Source of the DNA: Grifola frondosa
Lineage: Eukaryota; Basidiomycota; Agaricomycetes; Polyporales; Grifolaceae
Length of the DNA stretch: 64,000 bases
NCBI GenBank assembly: GCA_001683735.1
Contig: LUGG01000005.1
Span: 992,001 to 1,056,000 of the forward strand
Direction of reading: 5' to 3'
Part shown: one piece after another, positions 1-12,503 of the stretch
Layout of the letters: each line of letters begins with the position of its first letter
Numbering within the stretch: position 1 is the stretch's first letter
Made by a program: the position numbers and the translations under genes
The notes under the pieces: model-generated
The model's input: the letters and a program-made list of their open reading frames with translations, nothing else
Database searches by the model: none
Told to the model about the DNA's origin: nothing

Positions 1-3000
1 ATCGGGGAGGAGGTATCGATTGTCGTTTGTCCCGCTGAAGCCTGTCGTGACGTGATGCTTCTTCTCGGCGATATCCCAGCCAGAGGCTGCCTGCTTCTGC
101 GGGAACTCCTTGGCCTCCTTCGGGAACACTACCTGCGATAGGAAGAAATCGATGACAGAAATATTGCGTCGGAAGAGGGGGATCAGATACTGTTGACACT
201 GTTCTGGGGATCGTAAATTGACTCCGTTTAGCTCTCGTAGACTCTGGGGCACATTATCGCAATCATGAATCCACGTCTCGTATTCCAGCGTGGGGTTGTC
301 CAGCTTGTATAGACGTGCAAAGCAAAGGCCAATCTGGTGCTCTGATAAACCGCCATAATAGTAGCTGAGGCATGTCAGTGCGACCGCAACGTCGGGATGC
401 CCAAATTCCGCCCTCAGAGCTGGCACGTCTTTTGCTCGGTAGGGCACCGCTAGCATCGAGCGTTGTTGGTCCAGGCCGTAGTCCACCCGCCAGCGCCGTT
501 CCTTTAAGACATACACAAGGATGCCATGCGCGAGAAGCCCTCGCAACAACAGCAAACCCTTCCAGAGCGCACTATTCTCACAGTAATTTTGGACTTGCTG
601 TGCAATAGCATCAGCCACTTGGAGCTCAGTGATGAAGGACAGAACAGAGGCTCGCATCTGACGGTCAAGCTGTCCAAGGGTGTAGTTTGGAAGGGCGCCG
701 TTCACGATGTTCTGAGCGATCAAGGATACAAGATACGCGCCAGCATCACTCATGAGGATGCGGATCGGGGGAAGGCACCACTTCGACCTCCTTGTAGCTC
801 GATGCCTAGGGGAAATAACTCATATACGTGAGGGATGACCTTCTTCACCAACATGAAGACCTGCTGGATGGTGGTCCAGCGATCCGGATGGTCTTCGAGG
901 TGTCTCTGCAGTCTGACTGTGTACACCAGCTGGAACCGAACGTGCAGAATCTCGTCGCTCTCGTCCAGGATGTCTCGAGTATTATTCTCTAGCCACCGCT
1001 GGGATTTCAGCAACTGATCCGTAATTGGTCGGTGCGCAGGGTCATTTGCGGAGAGTTGTCGATCGATGGCCATCAGCTTGAAGGAGAGGATGTGATCCGG
1101 CTGTGTGACTAAGATGCCTCCAACGCGCATGCATTCCTCGTACAAGTCCTGGATGACCCGCACTTGATCGACATCTGGGTTAATTGCACGAGAGAATGGC
1201 ATGTAGAAGATACGTCGATTGGTCAGGCCTCCGAGACGATCCACGAGCGTCTGGAACATCGAATTGGCCAGCGACTTAAGAACAACGACCCGTACCAGTC
1301 TCGTTCGATCCGCCAATGTAGCGGCGATGACCGGAACGATTATGGACGATTTCCCTTCGCCCATATTCAGCTGCAGCGCCGTGTTCCCTCCTGATGTTGG
1401 AGAGATCATTTCGAGAGCGACGTCAGCTTGGATGGACCTCACAATGAAATGTCCATCAATCTAAAATCAACGATTAGCACCCTGAGCGAGCTGCAACCAG
1501 CGGCCCACGAACCTGAACGAGGAGCCAATCCGGATACAGTGAAGGATCCCATCCATCACAACTCGTATTCTTGAGCTCTTTGAAGAACTCATCGCGCTGG
1601 TTCCCCAGTGTGAATCCAAGTAGACGTTGAGCACGCTGGACAGAAATGACTGCATTTGCGAGAGAGATAAGAGCTCGTTTCCACTCTGCAGTAAGATTGA
1701 CATCGGAGAGACTGCCCAGAGTACGCAACAACGAAGTGATGGTGAGATGTGGCCACAAGTGAGTGGTCAACATGTTTTTTCGAGAGAGCTGGAAGGTGAT
1801 AATGACTTCACGATGGCTCCAAAGACACGATCAAGGTGGGCCTTGCATTGTGTGTAGTGGTTGGCAAGGTACTCTGACGGGAACGGGATGGCTTCCGGGT
1901 AAGCATCTACGGTTTCCTGCTCAAGGGTCCTCTGACTAATAGCCATATTATCGCCATAGATTTTATGGAACGGAAGTTCGCGGCCTCGGAACTCTGAAAT
2001 CAACGAGTGTGTTCTTTCCGAACAACTAACATAGTGTTGTTCTGTAGAATTTAAGACGGCGATGCTAGGTGGAGAACGATCCAGAGCCGGCACCTTTCGA
2101 GTAAAGAGGGAGCTGATTGGAATGGCCACCACAGTCGCCCGAAGGTCGATTGAACCTCGCGCGAATTGGTACCGATTGGAATTCCGAACTAAGGATAGGT
2201 GCAATTCGCGCAAGGTCTTCTCGACCTCTCGTATGTGGTCTCCCAACAGCATGTTCCGATACCAGCTCCCGAAAGAGGCCTCAACTTTATCTCCGAGTTC
2301 CCGAATGTCGAAACGAGTACCTTCGGTAGCTGCTGGAATCTGCGGCTTCTCGCATGGCCATTGTTCAACAAGAATCCTTGTTAGGTCCGCTTGCTTGATC
2401 TTGCATTGCTTCTCGTAAGTGGCATACCGTCTCCGCGCAACTTTCACTTCGCTCTCCTCTGCTAGCCTGCTGAGTTTCGCCTCCGGGCTGCACTCGAAGG
2501 AATGAGTAGCAAGTTTGATCATCTGCAACACCTTTTCCCTGTCCGGCTCGCACCCATCTGTGAGCGTGTAGTGCGGGTAAGAGGGAGGGTTCAACACCTG
2601 GAAATCAGAACACGTCGCGAAAGCAAGCAGGGTACCAACAAGATGGCTGGATTCAGGCGAGCCATATGTTATGGCTGACAGGACGAACATTATCGAATAT
2701 TGGTCGCAGGGTTTCCTACTAGAGCGTAATAAGTTGTAGAGGGAGATCCATTCCTTCGCCAAATCCGGTTTAAGCCAACGGGAGTCGTATTGCAATGATA
2801 GACCCGACCCATTTGCGGAACCGCAGATGTTCTTCCATCCACGCAGTTTCTCGAATAATTCATAGCAGGTGCCCAATCTTTCCGGCCACTCAAAAACTCT
2901 GCGAGCGATATCGCAAACGGCAGTCTCCTGCGCGGTTCCTACCTTATCGAGGCCGTCTCGGGATTGGTACTCGGTGTCTTTCACATCAGACCTCGGTGGC

Positions 3001-6000
3001 GAATAACTGAACTCGGCTGGATAGTAGACGGAGTTTCTGGAAGCGGCACGTTCCAACAAGTGAATGGACATGGAAGTAGTCTTCGATGGGAGCTCGTCGC
3101 GCTCTTGAAACACACAAAGGCGCTCGGCATACTCCAGAATCGATCTAGTAGCCACATAGAACTCGTGGTGTTGAGAAAGCGGTGACAACTTTGACCAAAT
3201 GGTTTGCTGCATCACTCTGAGATGCTTTGGATAGAACTGTCGGATGGGTGTCAGCGAACCGATCTTCTCCAAGAGATTCTCTTCCACGCGATTCAAGCTC
3301 TGAAACGACCAACAACCAGCGGAGTGTAAGTCATGAAGCGCTTCCTCTGTGCCGGTGCGTCCCGTCAACGGGTCAGCGAGGCAGTGGCTTGTTAAGGCAT
3401 GGAGATAGACCTTGTACAACTTGTTGGCCAAGCTAACATTCCCATCTAGACGGCCAAGGGTGTCGTCGATCCTATACTGCTGGAATTGGACTCGAGAATT
3501 CGAACCAGTATCTATCTGTACGACGATGTGATGGTCCGCTTGGCTGAGCGAGATCTCGCCCACTGGTACGAGGACGCAACGAGCCAGAGCAAGTTTCATC
3601 CTAATCGAATCCGCAGGCCGCAGCACCAGCTGGTTGCGCAATCCAATCATTGTTCCAGTGGATTGGTTGGAATCAACGACCATATTGCGCATATTCCGGG
3701 ACTGCAATTCATTGTCCTCGTCGACAAAGAAAGATAGACTGTATCTCGGCAAGTCCACCGACAGAGTTACCTCCGACTGTTGTCCACAGCAGGTGATGAT
3801 AATGTGATCCTGCGACTCCAGCGGCTCCAAGCGCTTGATCAGCATCTCGTAAGTTGGACTACGAATGTCGACAAGAGTCGCATCTCCCCTACGCATGAAA
3901 GAGTTCAGCGAGAAATAGATGTGCCAATTTTCGGACGACGAATTCCATTTGTCGATGGTTGGTCGTAATTCTATCACACCCGTCCTGATGTCCAACCAGT
4001 GAATATGGTCGTGGACGAAAGCATGCGGCAGGTCACCAATGAGCTTTTCGCGAGGAACGAGTTCGAGGACAGTGTCTCCTTGGGTAGCTCGGATCACAAG
4101 CTCGGACTTCCGGCGAAAGCCAAAGTGGACCAATGGGTAATGTTGTAGCATTAGCTTCATATCTGATTAGAGCCCAGAATAATCCACCTGGTGACCAAAT
4201 ATTTCCCCCTGAGTTGCAAATTCAGTACCGGGATGCCGCCCGGGGAAACATGCAGTACTTTCTATATTACACCGTCAGGCTGGTCATTCAAAGAGCAACA
4301 ATATCACTTGGCCGAAAACCAAAGCATAGAGCGGATGTGTGACGATATTTTGCGGAAGACGACCAAGTGGCCTCCCATTAATGAGCAGCGTGCCTTCGAG
4401 AACGTTATAGTGTATATCTTGGGAATGTTGAGAAACTCCCATCGCTGTTCGAGAAGTGAGCCAACGTCCATTCGGGTCTAGCATCTGCTGCCAGCTCGTT
4501 CCAGGGAGGTATGCAGGCCAGATGGCACGGAGAGCACCATCGAATCCTACTCGGTCGCTTCTGATAAGTTTCAGAAGCCAAGGCTCGAGGTAATGTGAAA
4601 TGCGCCTATCTCGATCAAGAAGTATTCTTAAGTGAGGCGATAGGGTAGTCACGTCTGGAGGCGCATTGTCATGGAGTACGATAGCGCACTGCACCAGAAT
4701 AGTGATGTCCTCCGCTGAGCAGAGAACTTCACGAAGACGTCTTGAATCAACGTCGAACGTCCCCCTACAAGCCGCCGCCATTTCGCACACCCGACCCCGA
4801 AATTCCTCAACTCCGTCGTCGTCGCTTTCCTGTAGCTTCTTTAGCAGCTGCTGCAACCAGGCAAATGTAATCAGCCGAGCTTTGCGCAATAAGTCGCATG
4901 CCTTCCCGATGACGTCCCCATGCACCGTTGAAGATAACAGACGAATGGCGAGAGCGATGACGGTCCTGACAGTCAACACTTCTTGCCAGTTTGCCTCCAC
5001 ACCGAGTAAGAGTGCTTCCAACTCCCCTAACAACACTGAACCGAAATCGGGTTTCGTAAGTTCTGAATGCCATTCCGGATCGCCAGACGCAGATAGGGGT
5101 CCCACTTGCCAGACGGCTTGTATAAGCAATGCATGCACCTCCTCTTGTCGAAAAGTTAGGGCCTTCGCACGTAGTTCCCTGAGGATATTGAGCCACTGTA
5201 AGAAACGGGCCGCTTCGAAGGACCCCGAACGCCATGAACTCGTGAATAGTGAGATCCATGTGACATTCGGCTTGGTTAGAAATGATGTCGTTCGACGTGT
5301 GAGAGGTCCCAGAGATGGCATACTGAAGGCACTGATAAGGCCCCGGGGGAAGAATGAAGGTGCAGTTCGGCGCAATGCTGCATCTTGCGAACACATCGGC
5401 AGCCCAGCAAGACTTGGAACGATCAAATATCTTGAACTGCAGCGCGTTGTTTACGCAAACCTGGCTTTCATTGGATGGAATATTTGTGTTCTTGTAGTGT
5501 GATTTCATAAAAGGTTTGGGTTCGGAAGCGAGGGTAACACGAGCATTTCTGGGGCGTCTCCAGTATTGCTGCAAAGCGGTATATCCATCCAAAATTGTGG
5601 AGGGACTGGCCGGTTTTTGCGCCACGTACTCGGAAGGTGTGCAAAAATCGTGGAGGAATGTGTATGTTGCTATTCTCCACGCACTGTAGATGGTGGGACA
5701 ATCCAGCTCGAAGACAACGACTTGAGACTTCAGGTCGTTCTCTGGTAATGGCCACTCGTAAACGTCAATCTGCATCCCGTCCCTACAATTTGCTTGAGTT
5801 TACAATTGGCGCACTTCTTCGGCTTCGCGTGTATGCTATTCCCCGATTGTCAAGCCTATAGGTATGAGCCTTCTCTCTGATTTCCTCCGTCAGATGCCGA
5901 TACCTCTCGTTTGCTCTTCAAGCTCGCGGAGCTTGTTCTTCTTGTCGAGTTCAGCTCGCTTCTCTATGCGAAGCTTGAGCCGATGGTGAATCTCCGATGT

Positions 6001-7658
6001 CGCGAAAAATCGAACCGCGAAGGTGTTGTGGTCTACCTTATCGGTGAAGACTGACCACCTAGCCTGACGATGTCGTCCGCGCAGATATTGTATGGCGCGT
6101 TCCAAACGGTCGATTTGGCTAGTTGTACGGAGGAGCAGGTGTTCGAAGAGGCTCTCTGGGATCTCTGGAGAGTATTCGCGGAGGAGGGGACAACCTCGCA
6201 AGGCCAACTGATCCAACGCGACCCATAGCCCGAGAAGCGTCAGATACATGATGGACATATTTTCTGGGTTGCCCTCGTACATCCCTCGTTGATCCCAGTA
6301 GTTTTCCATACAGTCTACAATGGCGGTACATGCCGAATCGACATCCGTGACTGTAGTGACCCAGTCGGATAGAGATCCTTCAACGCACGCCTCAAAATCG
6401 ACGAGCGCCGAATGAGGATCGGATTTGCATGTGCTGGAAACATTGCTCCTATCCCCAGAGATGAATTGATGGAACTTGGTGAAACGAGAGGGGTGCTGGG
6501 GCTGAAAAGAGGATGACGAAGTCGGAGGAAGTGGCCGTGTTAAGACTCGTAACAAGTGGTCACAACAGTTGTCAAGCGATAGACGAGTATCATAAGAGAC
6601 GTTGAGTTCATCAGGATTCCAGTACGAGCCCCTCTCATGGGCTTCCTGTACAGTTGTCCACCGCTTCGTCAGCCGAACTTCCACCTTTTCCGTCACCTCC
6701 GATACCAAGCGGGCAAGAAAATCAGGCGCAGCTGTCCCTAGCTTGTAGAGTCGACGACTGAGCTTCGCCCTCATACAAAACAGCAGGTCGCTGGACATAT
6801 CCCGATTCAATGCCTGTAGAAGGATTTTGGCCATCAGGAAGACCATGAAGGATTTGTAGTCATCATCATGGCCACTTTGCCGACGAAGGTACGTCTGCAA
6901 CGCGACCCGTATGACTAGAGATGACCTTCGCCATGGAAGCTTTACGTTGTCCCACAAACATCGTCTGCGATGCGTTTGTGAATGCGTGAGATCGTCGCTT
7001 CCTTTCCTATTCCCCGCATTATTCCAGTGAGTAATTGCGTGATGTAGCGAGGGTCGGGGGTGTCCCTTTCCTCGACCACCACAGATTTTGCCTTCTTCGT
7101 CGTAGGCGCAGCATCAAGGACAACTTCATTCATATGAACCAAGAAATTCGCGAGAGATTGTCGAAAAGATGCGTCACGGATTACGTCGCGGGGAATCGTG
7201 ATGGCAGGTCCCGGGTACGAACACGACAGCTTTCCCTTTGCCTCCATCACCGCGGCGGCCGTCTTAGAAACCTCGAAGGACTCAAATGTCGTTTCATGGG
7301 ATGAGTTTCTGACGATGACTGCCGCATTCTGAGCTCGAATCAGGTAGACTACAACACCTATTATTCCGATGAGTCTCTAACCCACACCGTAAATTCTGAT
7401 CTCACCGTCATCCTGCATATTAGCTAGTTGCTTCTGCACAAGCTCAATAGATAGCGACTCCGTACAGTCTTCCAGATCAAGAAGCATTTTCACAAGGGGA
7501 TCCAATTGACGGGATAGAAGATAACTGTATTCCTGCGCCGTCTGGGAGACTATGCACGCAAGAGCACGGTCTTTGTCCACCGCATGATCGCTATCCTGAG
7601 GTAGCTTGGGGGGCATGAAGATGTGGTTGATGATGTACAATAGATCTTGTTTATTCAT
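1..7658 (-). CDS. DUF6606-DUF3638-DUF3645 giant protein, C-terminus cut by window edge
   Basis: Very large fungal protein (family usually about 3000 aa). The start at 7658 opens the DUF6606 region (INHIFMPPKLPQ). Introns are seen at 7329-7385, 4262-4307 and 1461-1512, all GT-AG. A CxxC pair (KCANC) reads at about 5800-5817. The DUF3638 part has a P-loop-like GEGKSS at about 1345-1362 and a DESDEIL box near 935-970. The DUF3645 part (AVPYRAKD, then EFGHPDV) lies at about 300-470, and the frame stays open to base 1. Relatives are often auto-labelled ubiquitinyl hydrolase, but I see no peptidase motif and treat function as unknown; the GEGKSS/DESDE pair suggests nucleotide binding (inference). 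The frame must be shifted by one base near 6957, 5895, 5840, 5780, 5210, 1777 and 766. Conservation on both sides of each break argues for sequence errors, though decay is possible. Confidence 0.85.
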
Positions 7659-8492
7659 GCTGCTCTGAAATATAATATGAGGTACAGTTATACTGCGTAG
7701 TACTTAGAGACGCTACCTTAGCTAGAGGGGAAAGAGCAGGTGACGCCGACGTAGAAGATATTGGCGCTAACATGATGTAGAAGCGAAGCGCCCGCCGCAG
7801 TAAGAAAGTTCGTGCATGCAGGTTCCAACGAGGCGGGGTCGGTACCCAAATCTTGGAGAGTTCAGTATTTGTGAGCAAGCGGATATGACACGTCCAGAAG
7901 CCTAATTCCTGGAAGAGTCTCATTTATCGACACGAATACGCTCCATCAATGCATATTGGTTGCGATATCTGCCCAGACGATCAATGCTCGGGATGTGGAA
8001 CCGGCATAATAGCCTTGAATGTAATGAGGATGTTCAGGTACCTTCGCCCAGCTGGTTAAGTGTGTATCAACAACAACCGCAATATGATCTCATTGAATGG
8101 ATGAGCCATGACTCGGGTTAAAAGAGGTACTCCGATGACAGCGGGAGCAAGTCATGAAGGCATGCGGTCGATTCAAATATGTGCCGCATCTGCGTCTTGA
8201 GGCTCGTCAGAGGAATCGTTGAAAGCATTCGGAAATTGAGTGCGGCATATTGACGAAAATATGTTGGCAGCACGGGCGCTAAAATGTACGAAGCGTCAGG
8301 CCCGAAATGGTATACAGTCGCCGCCCAATGAGATCGGCCGCTGGCACATTCCTTACCTTCGTGTTCTCAGAACCTTTGTCAAGCAAGGGCATTATGGTTG
8401 TGATTGTGGCTGGAGTGCTATTACCAGGTCGAACTCAACAGTCAACATAGGTGTCTCCGCCGCAAGACTAATTTTCGCGCAAGACAGTGTGG
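7659..8492. other. Divergent intergenic region between the DUF3638 gene and the BAG gene
   Basis: No supported gene. A 90-codon minus-strand reading frame (7651-7923) overlaps the DUF3638 start, has no recognisable domain and is probably 5' leader. The right part holds the upstream region of the BAG gene. Confidence 0.5.
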
Positions 8493-8643
8493 CACGTGAC
8501 GTATATACGTCACACCCCAGAACGTTCTGCAACGTGCTTGGTGCATCCACCAGACTGCGCAAGCCTCGACGCTTGTGACGATGGATCCCGACGTCTCTCG
8601 AATCCTCCACCTCTTGTCATAACGCTCTCATTTCCCTTATAAA
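8493..8643 (+). promoter_or_regulatory. Upstream control region of the BAG gene: E-box, 18-bp palindrome, HSE-like site, TATA-like box
   Basis: Seen directly: CACGTG at 8493-8498; an exact 18-bp palindrome at 8496-8513 (GTGACGTATATACGTCAC) containing two inverted TGACGT half-sites; AGAACGTTCT at 8519-8528, which fits the heat-shock-element core nGAAnnTTCn; and TTATAAA at 8637-8643, about 80 bases before the chosen ATG. Heat-shock control of a BAG co-chaperone would be biologically sensible, but binding is inference. Confidence 0.5.
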
Positions 8644-8721
8644 CCTGCTTGATCTCATGTTTTGAATCCCCCACAATTTCATTCATATCACGAATCATCC
8701 AATCTAACGACTCATTCCACG

Positions 8722-10665
8722 ATGTTTAACTATTTCCCATACTCGTCTCATCCCTCTTCGCCGCACGATGCAGAGTATTTGCGCGCACTCGCAGAAGAGC
8801 GTGCCGCGCGGCAGCAGTTCGTTGCTGCCCAGCGTGCTCAAGAGGAGGCTCGCGCTCGAGCTGCGCGCGCACGGGCTACCCGCCAGGCCTACAGCTCGCC
8901 CTACAATTCGTATCTCTCTGACTTGGAAAACCACGATCTTGGACTGGAGGACAGAGGCTTTGGTCTCCCAATGATGCCGACGGGCTTCGGCTTCGACCCC
9001 TATGCGAGTGCCCGTCAGCGGGCACTGGTGGAGGAGCAACGGCGTCGAGAGTTGTTGGAAGAGCAGCAGAGGAACGAAATGCTGGAGCTGGAGAGGGAGA
9101 AGGAGCGCGAGAGGCTCGAGGAGGAGCGCGTCCGGAGGCTCCTCCACGAGGAGAGGTTGCGCGAGGAGGAAGAGCGCCGAAACAGGATCGAGGAGGAGCA
9201 GACTCTCGAAGAGGAGCAGCGCCGTGACCTTGACAGTCAACGCCGGCGGACGAGGCCGCACGACTTTACACGGAGCGACCTGGAGCCTCTCCTCCGTGCT
9301 TTTGGTCTGAGACCGCCGCTGTCGGACGAGGAAGAAGAGGTGACTCTTATCTTTACCTATCGTGAATTCGGAAGCTCAAATTTATGCCAGACACCTCGAC
9401 TAGGTCGTCCATTTGCCCGAGCGCGGACGATGTCCCCGCCTCATCAGCGCATGGCGCCTCGCAATCTTCAGCGACCCCAGCAGGCGCAGCCCACCAAACG
9501 CCCGGTATCAGCACCCCGAGCCGAAATGCGACCCCCTCCCACAGCGAAGGAGCCTGGGCGCGTTCCCCCTCCTTCGCCCTCTCCTAAGGCTAAGGTTACA
9601 GTCTCTGCTTCTCCTGCTGAGATTGCTGCAGCAAAGAAGATCCAAGCCGCATATCGTGCTCACGCCACGAAGGAAAATGCGCTTAAACTGGTATCTAGGC
9701 TCCGCTATCGCTTCGCTCACCTCAAGTCCTCCTTCACGCTCCCAACCACCCTTGATTATGCGCCGGGCGACAAAGCTCCACACGTCACCGTCACAGTCGA
9801 TCCCTCTGCCAAGCTCCCCGCTCTTTTTCCAAACGTAGAGGAAGAGGAGGCTGCAGGCGGAGTGCCCAAACTGGCGTACACACCGATTAACGCGCAGGTG
9901 CATACGTACGAGGAGGAGCTGAACTGCCTGCTTAGCGCCCTCGACGCGGTAGAGAGCCTCGGAGACGTGGGTGTGAGGGAGGCGCGGCGCGAACTTGTCC
10001 GCATGGTCGAGCGCGAGGCCGAGCGCGTGGAGCAGTGGAAGGGCGTCGTATGGCGGTGGTGGGCGGAGCGGAGGAAGCAGGATACAGGTGCGAAGATCGA
10101 CGTCACCGCGCCGCTTTCTGTTGACTCTGAGCGCGATGACTCCAAGATGGTCGTCGAGCCAACGGTGACGTCCGCGGAGTCCACGAAGCCAGTCCAAGAG
10201 GCGCCAGGCGTTGTTGAGACCGCTCCCACGAGAGCGTCGCAGTGGCCGGTCGACATTGAAGTGACGGAAGTGTCTCCTGACCTGCCTTCGATGAGCGACG
10301 ATTCGCACGTGCACATTGTGCCGGAGCATCACACACTGGAGCCAATAATCCCGGAAGTGACGGAGGAAGAAGAGCGGGAGGCGGAGCATGAGATGCAGGT
10401 GGAGCAACAGCGGCCTGCGACCCCTGCGCTGAGCCACGACCTGAGCGAGGCGGAGGTCGAGATGGAGGTTGAGACGGAAGAGGCTAGGACGCCGCCTGCG
10501 CGGGAGGCCGAGCTGCATACGCCCAATATCGTTGTCACTCCCCCAGTGGAAGCAAAGGCGAAGGCGGAGGTGCCCCCAGAGCCGGAAGCGAAGCAGCGCG
10601 CAGAGCCACTGTTCGCGCTGGTGGATAGGGAGTGGAAGGAAGTTGATACTTACGATATGTTCTAA
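8722..10665 (+). CDS. BAG-domain co-chaperone with IQ motif
   Basis: BAG proteins bind the Hsp70 ATPase domain and promote nucleotide exchange. The N-terminal half is an Arg/Glu-rich region predicted to be coiled coil (about residues 30-190). An IQ-like helix (AAKKIQAAYRAHATK) lies near residue 300, and a BAG domain (EEELNCLLSALDAVESL through VEQWKGVVW) spans about 392-450. The C-terminal tail is acidic and Pro/Glu-rich. I chose the ATG at 8722, not the in-frame one at 8662: it sits just before the family-like start MFNYFPY and lies about 80 bases after a TATA-like box. Bases 9340-9390 form a 51-nt segment with GTGACT and TGCCAG ends that keeps the frame. It is probably an intron, so the spliced protein would be about 630 aa. 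Unlike its neighbours this gene shows no frame breaks. Confidence 0.85.
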   Translation: MFNYFPYSSHPSSPHDAEYLRALAEERAARQQFVAAQRAQEEARARAARARATRQAYSSPYNSYLSDLENHDLGLEDRGFGLPMMPTGFGFDPYASARQRALVEEQRRRELLEEQQRNEMLELEREKERERLEEERVRRLLHEERLREEEERRNRIEEEQTLEEEQRRDLDSQRRRTRPHDFTRSDLEPLLRAFGLRPPLSDEEEEVTLIFTYREFGSSNLCQTPRLGRPFARARTMSPPHQRMAPRNLQRPQQAQPTKRPVSAPRAEMRPPPTAKEPGRVPPPSPSPKAKVTVSASPAEIAAAKKIQAAYRAHATKENALKLVSRLRYRFAHLKSSFTLPTTLDYAPGDKAPHVTVTVDPSAKLPALFPNVEEEEAAGGVPKLAYTPINAQVHTYEEELNCLLSALDAVESLGDVGVREARRELVRMVEREAERVEQWKGVVWRWWAERRKQDTGAKIDVTAPLSVDSERDDSKMVVEPTVTSAESTKPVQEAPGVVETAPTRASQWPVDIEVTEVSPDLPSMSDDSHVHIVPEHHTLEPIIPEVTEEEEREAEHEMQVEQQRPATPALSHDLSEAEVEMEVETEEARTPPAREAELHTPNIVVTPPVEAKAKAEVPPEPEAKQRAEPLFALVDREWKEVDTYDMF

Positions 10666-10944
10666 GGCGTTGTCGGACGCCGTAAGTTTGCACCTGGACT
10701 GTGTACTGTGTATCTCTTTGTTGTAGCTATTCGATCTTACGTTGTATTTGTATATTCAATTTACTTTTCCATTCTTCCAACACAGTGTACAGGTGCGATT
10801 TGAATCCCCTCTTCCATGACTGTGTGGTATGTGCTTTTCCATAACCACATCAGTGCTACCTTCGCACCTTCAATTGCAAGCCACCGCGCTCGCATCCTTT
10901 CCGAATTATCGTTGGCTCATCGTTTTCAACGGCAGCACAACAAG

Positions 10945-11901
10945 ATGGGTGGATCACAAGTCCCGACTTTCAACGACATGCGGCAGCGAATGGAACGCGT
11001 CTGGCTTGAAAGCCCTGGCTGTGAGGAATACGTTCAGTGGGCAGGGATTTTCGGGTCTATTGCTCGTGGTCGTGCGAGAGAAGGGTCGGACGTTGATGTT
11101 TTGGTAGTTTTCAAGGACCACATTCGTTCTGGTCAGCCGGTTAACCTCCACGAAGGTGCGCTCTTTCAAAAATCGTCTCGACTGATAATAACTTTGGTGC
11201 GGAAAATTAGACCTAATATCCGCTTGTGGGCGAGACGTCTCGCTGATGTGCATATGGAGAGGTCCGGATTGGGCCTGGGGTCATGTCCGTGTTGAGGCCC
11301 TGCTCGCAAGTCGAACTGTTTACGGGAGTCGCTCAGATGTTGAGGATCTCCGTCGCGATGCACAAAAGCTTTTGCAAGAAGGTCTGAAATCTGTTCAGAT
11401 TGTTTCGTCGCTAGTCGATAGAATCAGATTCAAGATAGAGTCGGTGAAAACATTTGAGGTTTGTATCTTATTCTCTCCCAAGCTGGCGATCCGATCCTGA
11501 CATGCCACATGAAGAACTTTTTCACGCAGATAGCTCTACGCCATGACTGCCTCCGAGACTTGAGGACCATTGTCACCATTCTGGATATTCATCCCGACTG
11601 GCATGCTCTACGTACGATGCTCACTTTCGATGGAGTTGAGGTTGCGGATGAGCTGCGTCCTTCGTTATTTCGCCCACTACCTGATGACAGGGAAGTCAAC
11701 CTCCCTGACGAAGATCATCAATTCTGGAAATATGTCTGGGATCATCTACAGGAGTCCTCAACGGCGATGCAAACATTCCGTGGTGGAGCTTCATGGGGTC
11801 CGAAATGCGTAGAGCATATGTTTTCACAGATGAAGATCGCTGAAGCCTTCGACCACGGAGAAATCCCTGACCCGACCCTGTACCAGAAACTTGTCCGATA
11901 G
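10945..11901 (+). CDS. Nucleotidyltransferase-fold protein (NTP_transf_2-like)
   Basis: Three exons: 10945-11155, 11211-11458 and 11530-11901, with clean GT-AG junctions restoring one frame. The first exon carries the pattern GSIARGRAREGSDVDVLV (about residues 34-51), the G-S-x-[AR]-G...S-D-x-D signature of the polymerase-beta/MNT-type nucleotidyltransferase fold. The two Asp would bind metal. The rest contains a region rich in Arg/Leu helices and a C-terminal domain with 'HPDW' and 'DEDHQFW' that I do not recognise. The substrate is unknown; such domains in fungi can be stand-alone or linked to HEPN-like partners, but I cannot assign one here. The frame is intact. Confidence 0.65.
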
Positions 11902-11981
11902 GTGTCTATCCTCATCCATAACTCATACTCTCATCGCCGAGTGTCTTAGTGGCCACATATAAGTGTTCCGGGTATATGGTG

Positions 11982-12182
11982 TCACAGATGTCTACGAACT
12001 TTAACGAGGTCGATAGTCCCGCGATGAAAGTGATTCAAATACAAGTGCTTCACGTTTGGCAATCTCGAAGCTATGTGAGACATTATGCTATCTGGGGTCC
12101 ATAGTAGGCCTAGTCTCCGATATGGACTGCCCCGTAAAAGCCCAATGTCAGGGTATTCATCCAGCAGTGAATTGAATGGCAT
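11982..12182 (-). pseudogene. Possible F-box/LRR gene remnant
   Basis: Short minus-strand reading frame containing ASRLPNVKHLYLNHF, which resembles the 'RKLPNVTILLL' leucine-rich step of the intact F-box gene at 15.8 kb. It has no F-box, no start context and no neighbouring exons that I can join. A chance similarity cannot be excluded. Confidence 0.25.
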
Positions 12183-12503
12183 AGGAGGGGCATGATTGGA
12201 GCTGAATTAATGGTATCGACATCTGATATTAGGCGGGAGCGGCTACAATTAGCAAGGGTGCAGACATAAAAATGATCTGGATATTATCCGTCAATCCTGA
12301 TGATATGACTGGTGTACCAAAATTTGTTTCGACAGAGGTAAATTGGTGGTTGTCGGTGGCGAGAGATCTTGGGCGAGTTGAATGTGTTACCTGTCACCAT
12401 CCTCAGGAGGCTCATATTCTGGTGTGTCCATAACGATTTGGATTGCTGCGCAAGGTATATGTAATCATACAGATAGATAATATAGGAACACCGCGCTCGC
12501 CGC

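Noticed and set aside
7651..7923. 90-codon minus-strand frame overlapping the DUF3638 start
   Set aside because: The family-conserved N-terminus begins at 7658; the upstream frame has no similarity and no start context.
9508..10518. 336-codon minus-strand frame rich in Arg/Leu
   Set aside because: Shadow of the BAG gene; composition follows from its codon use and it has no domain.
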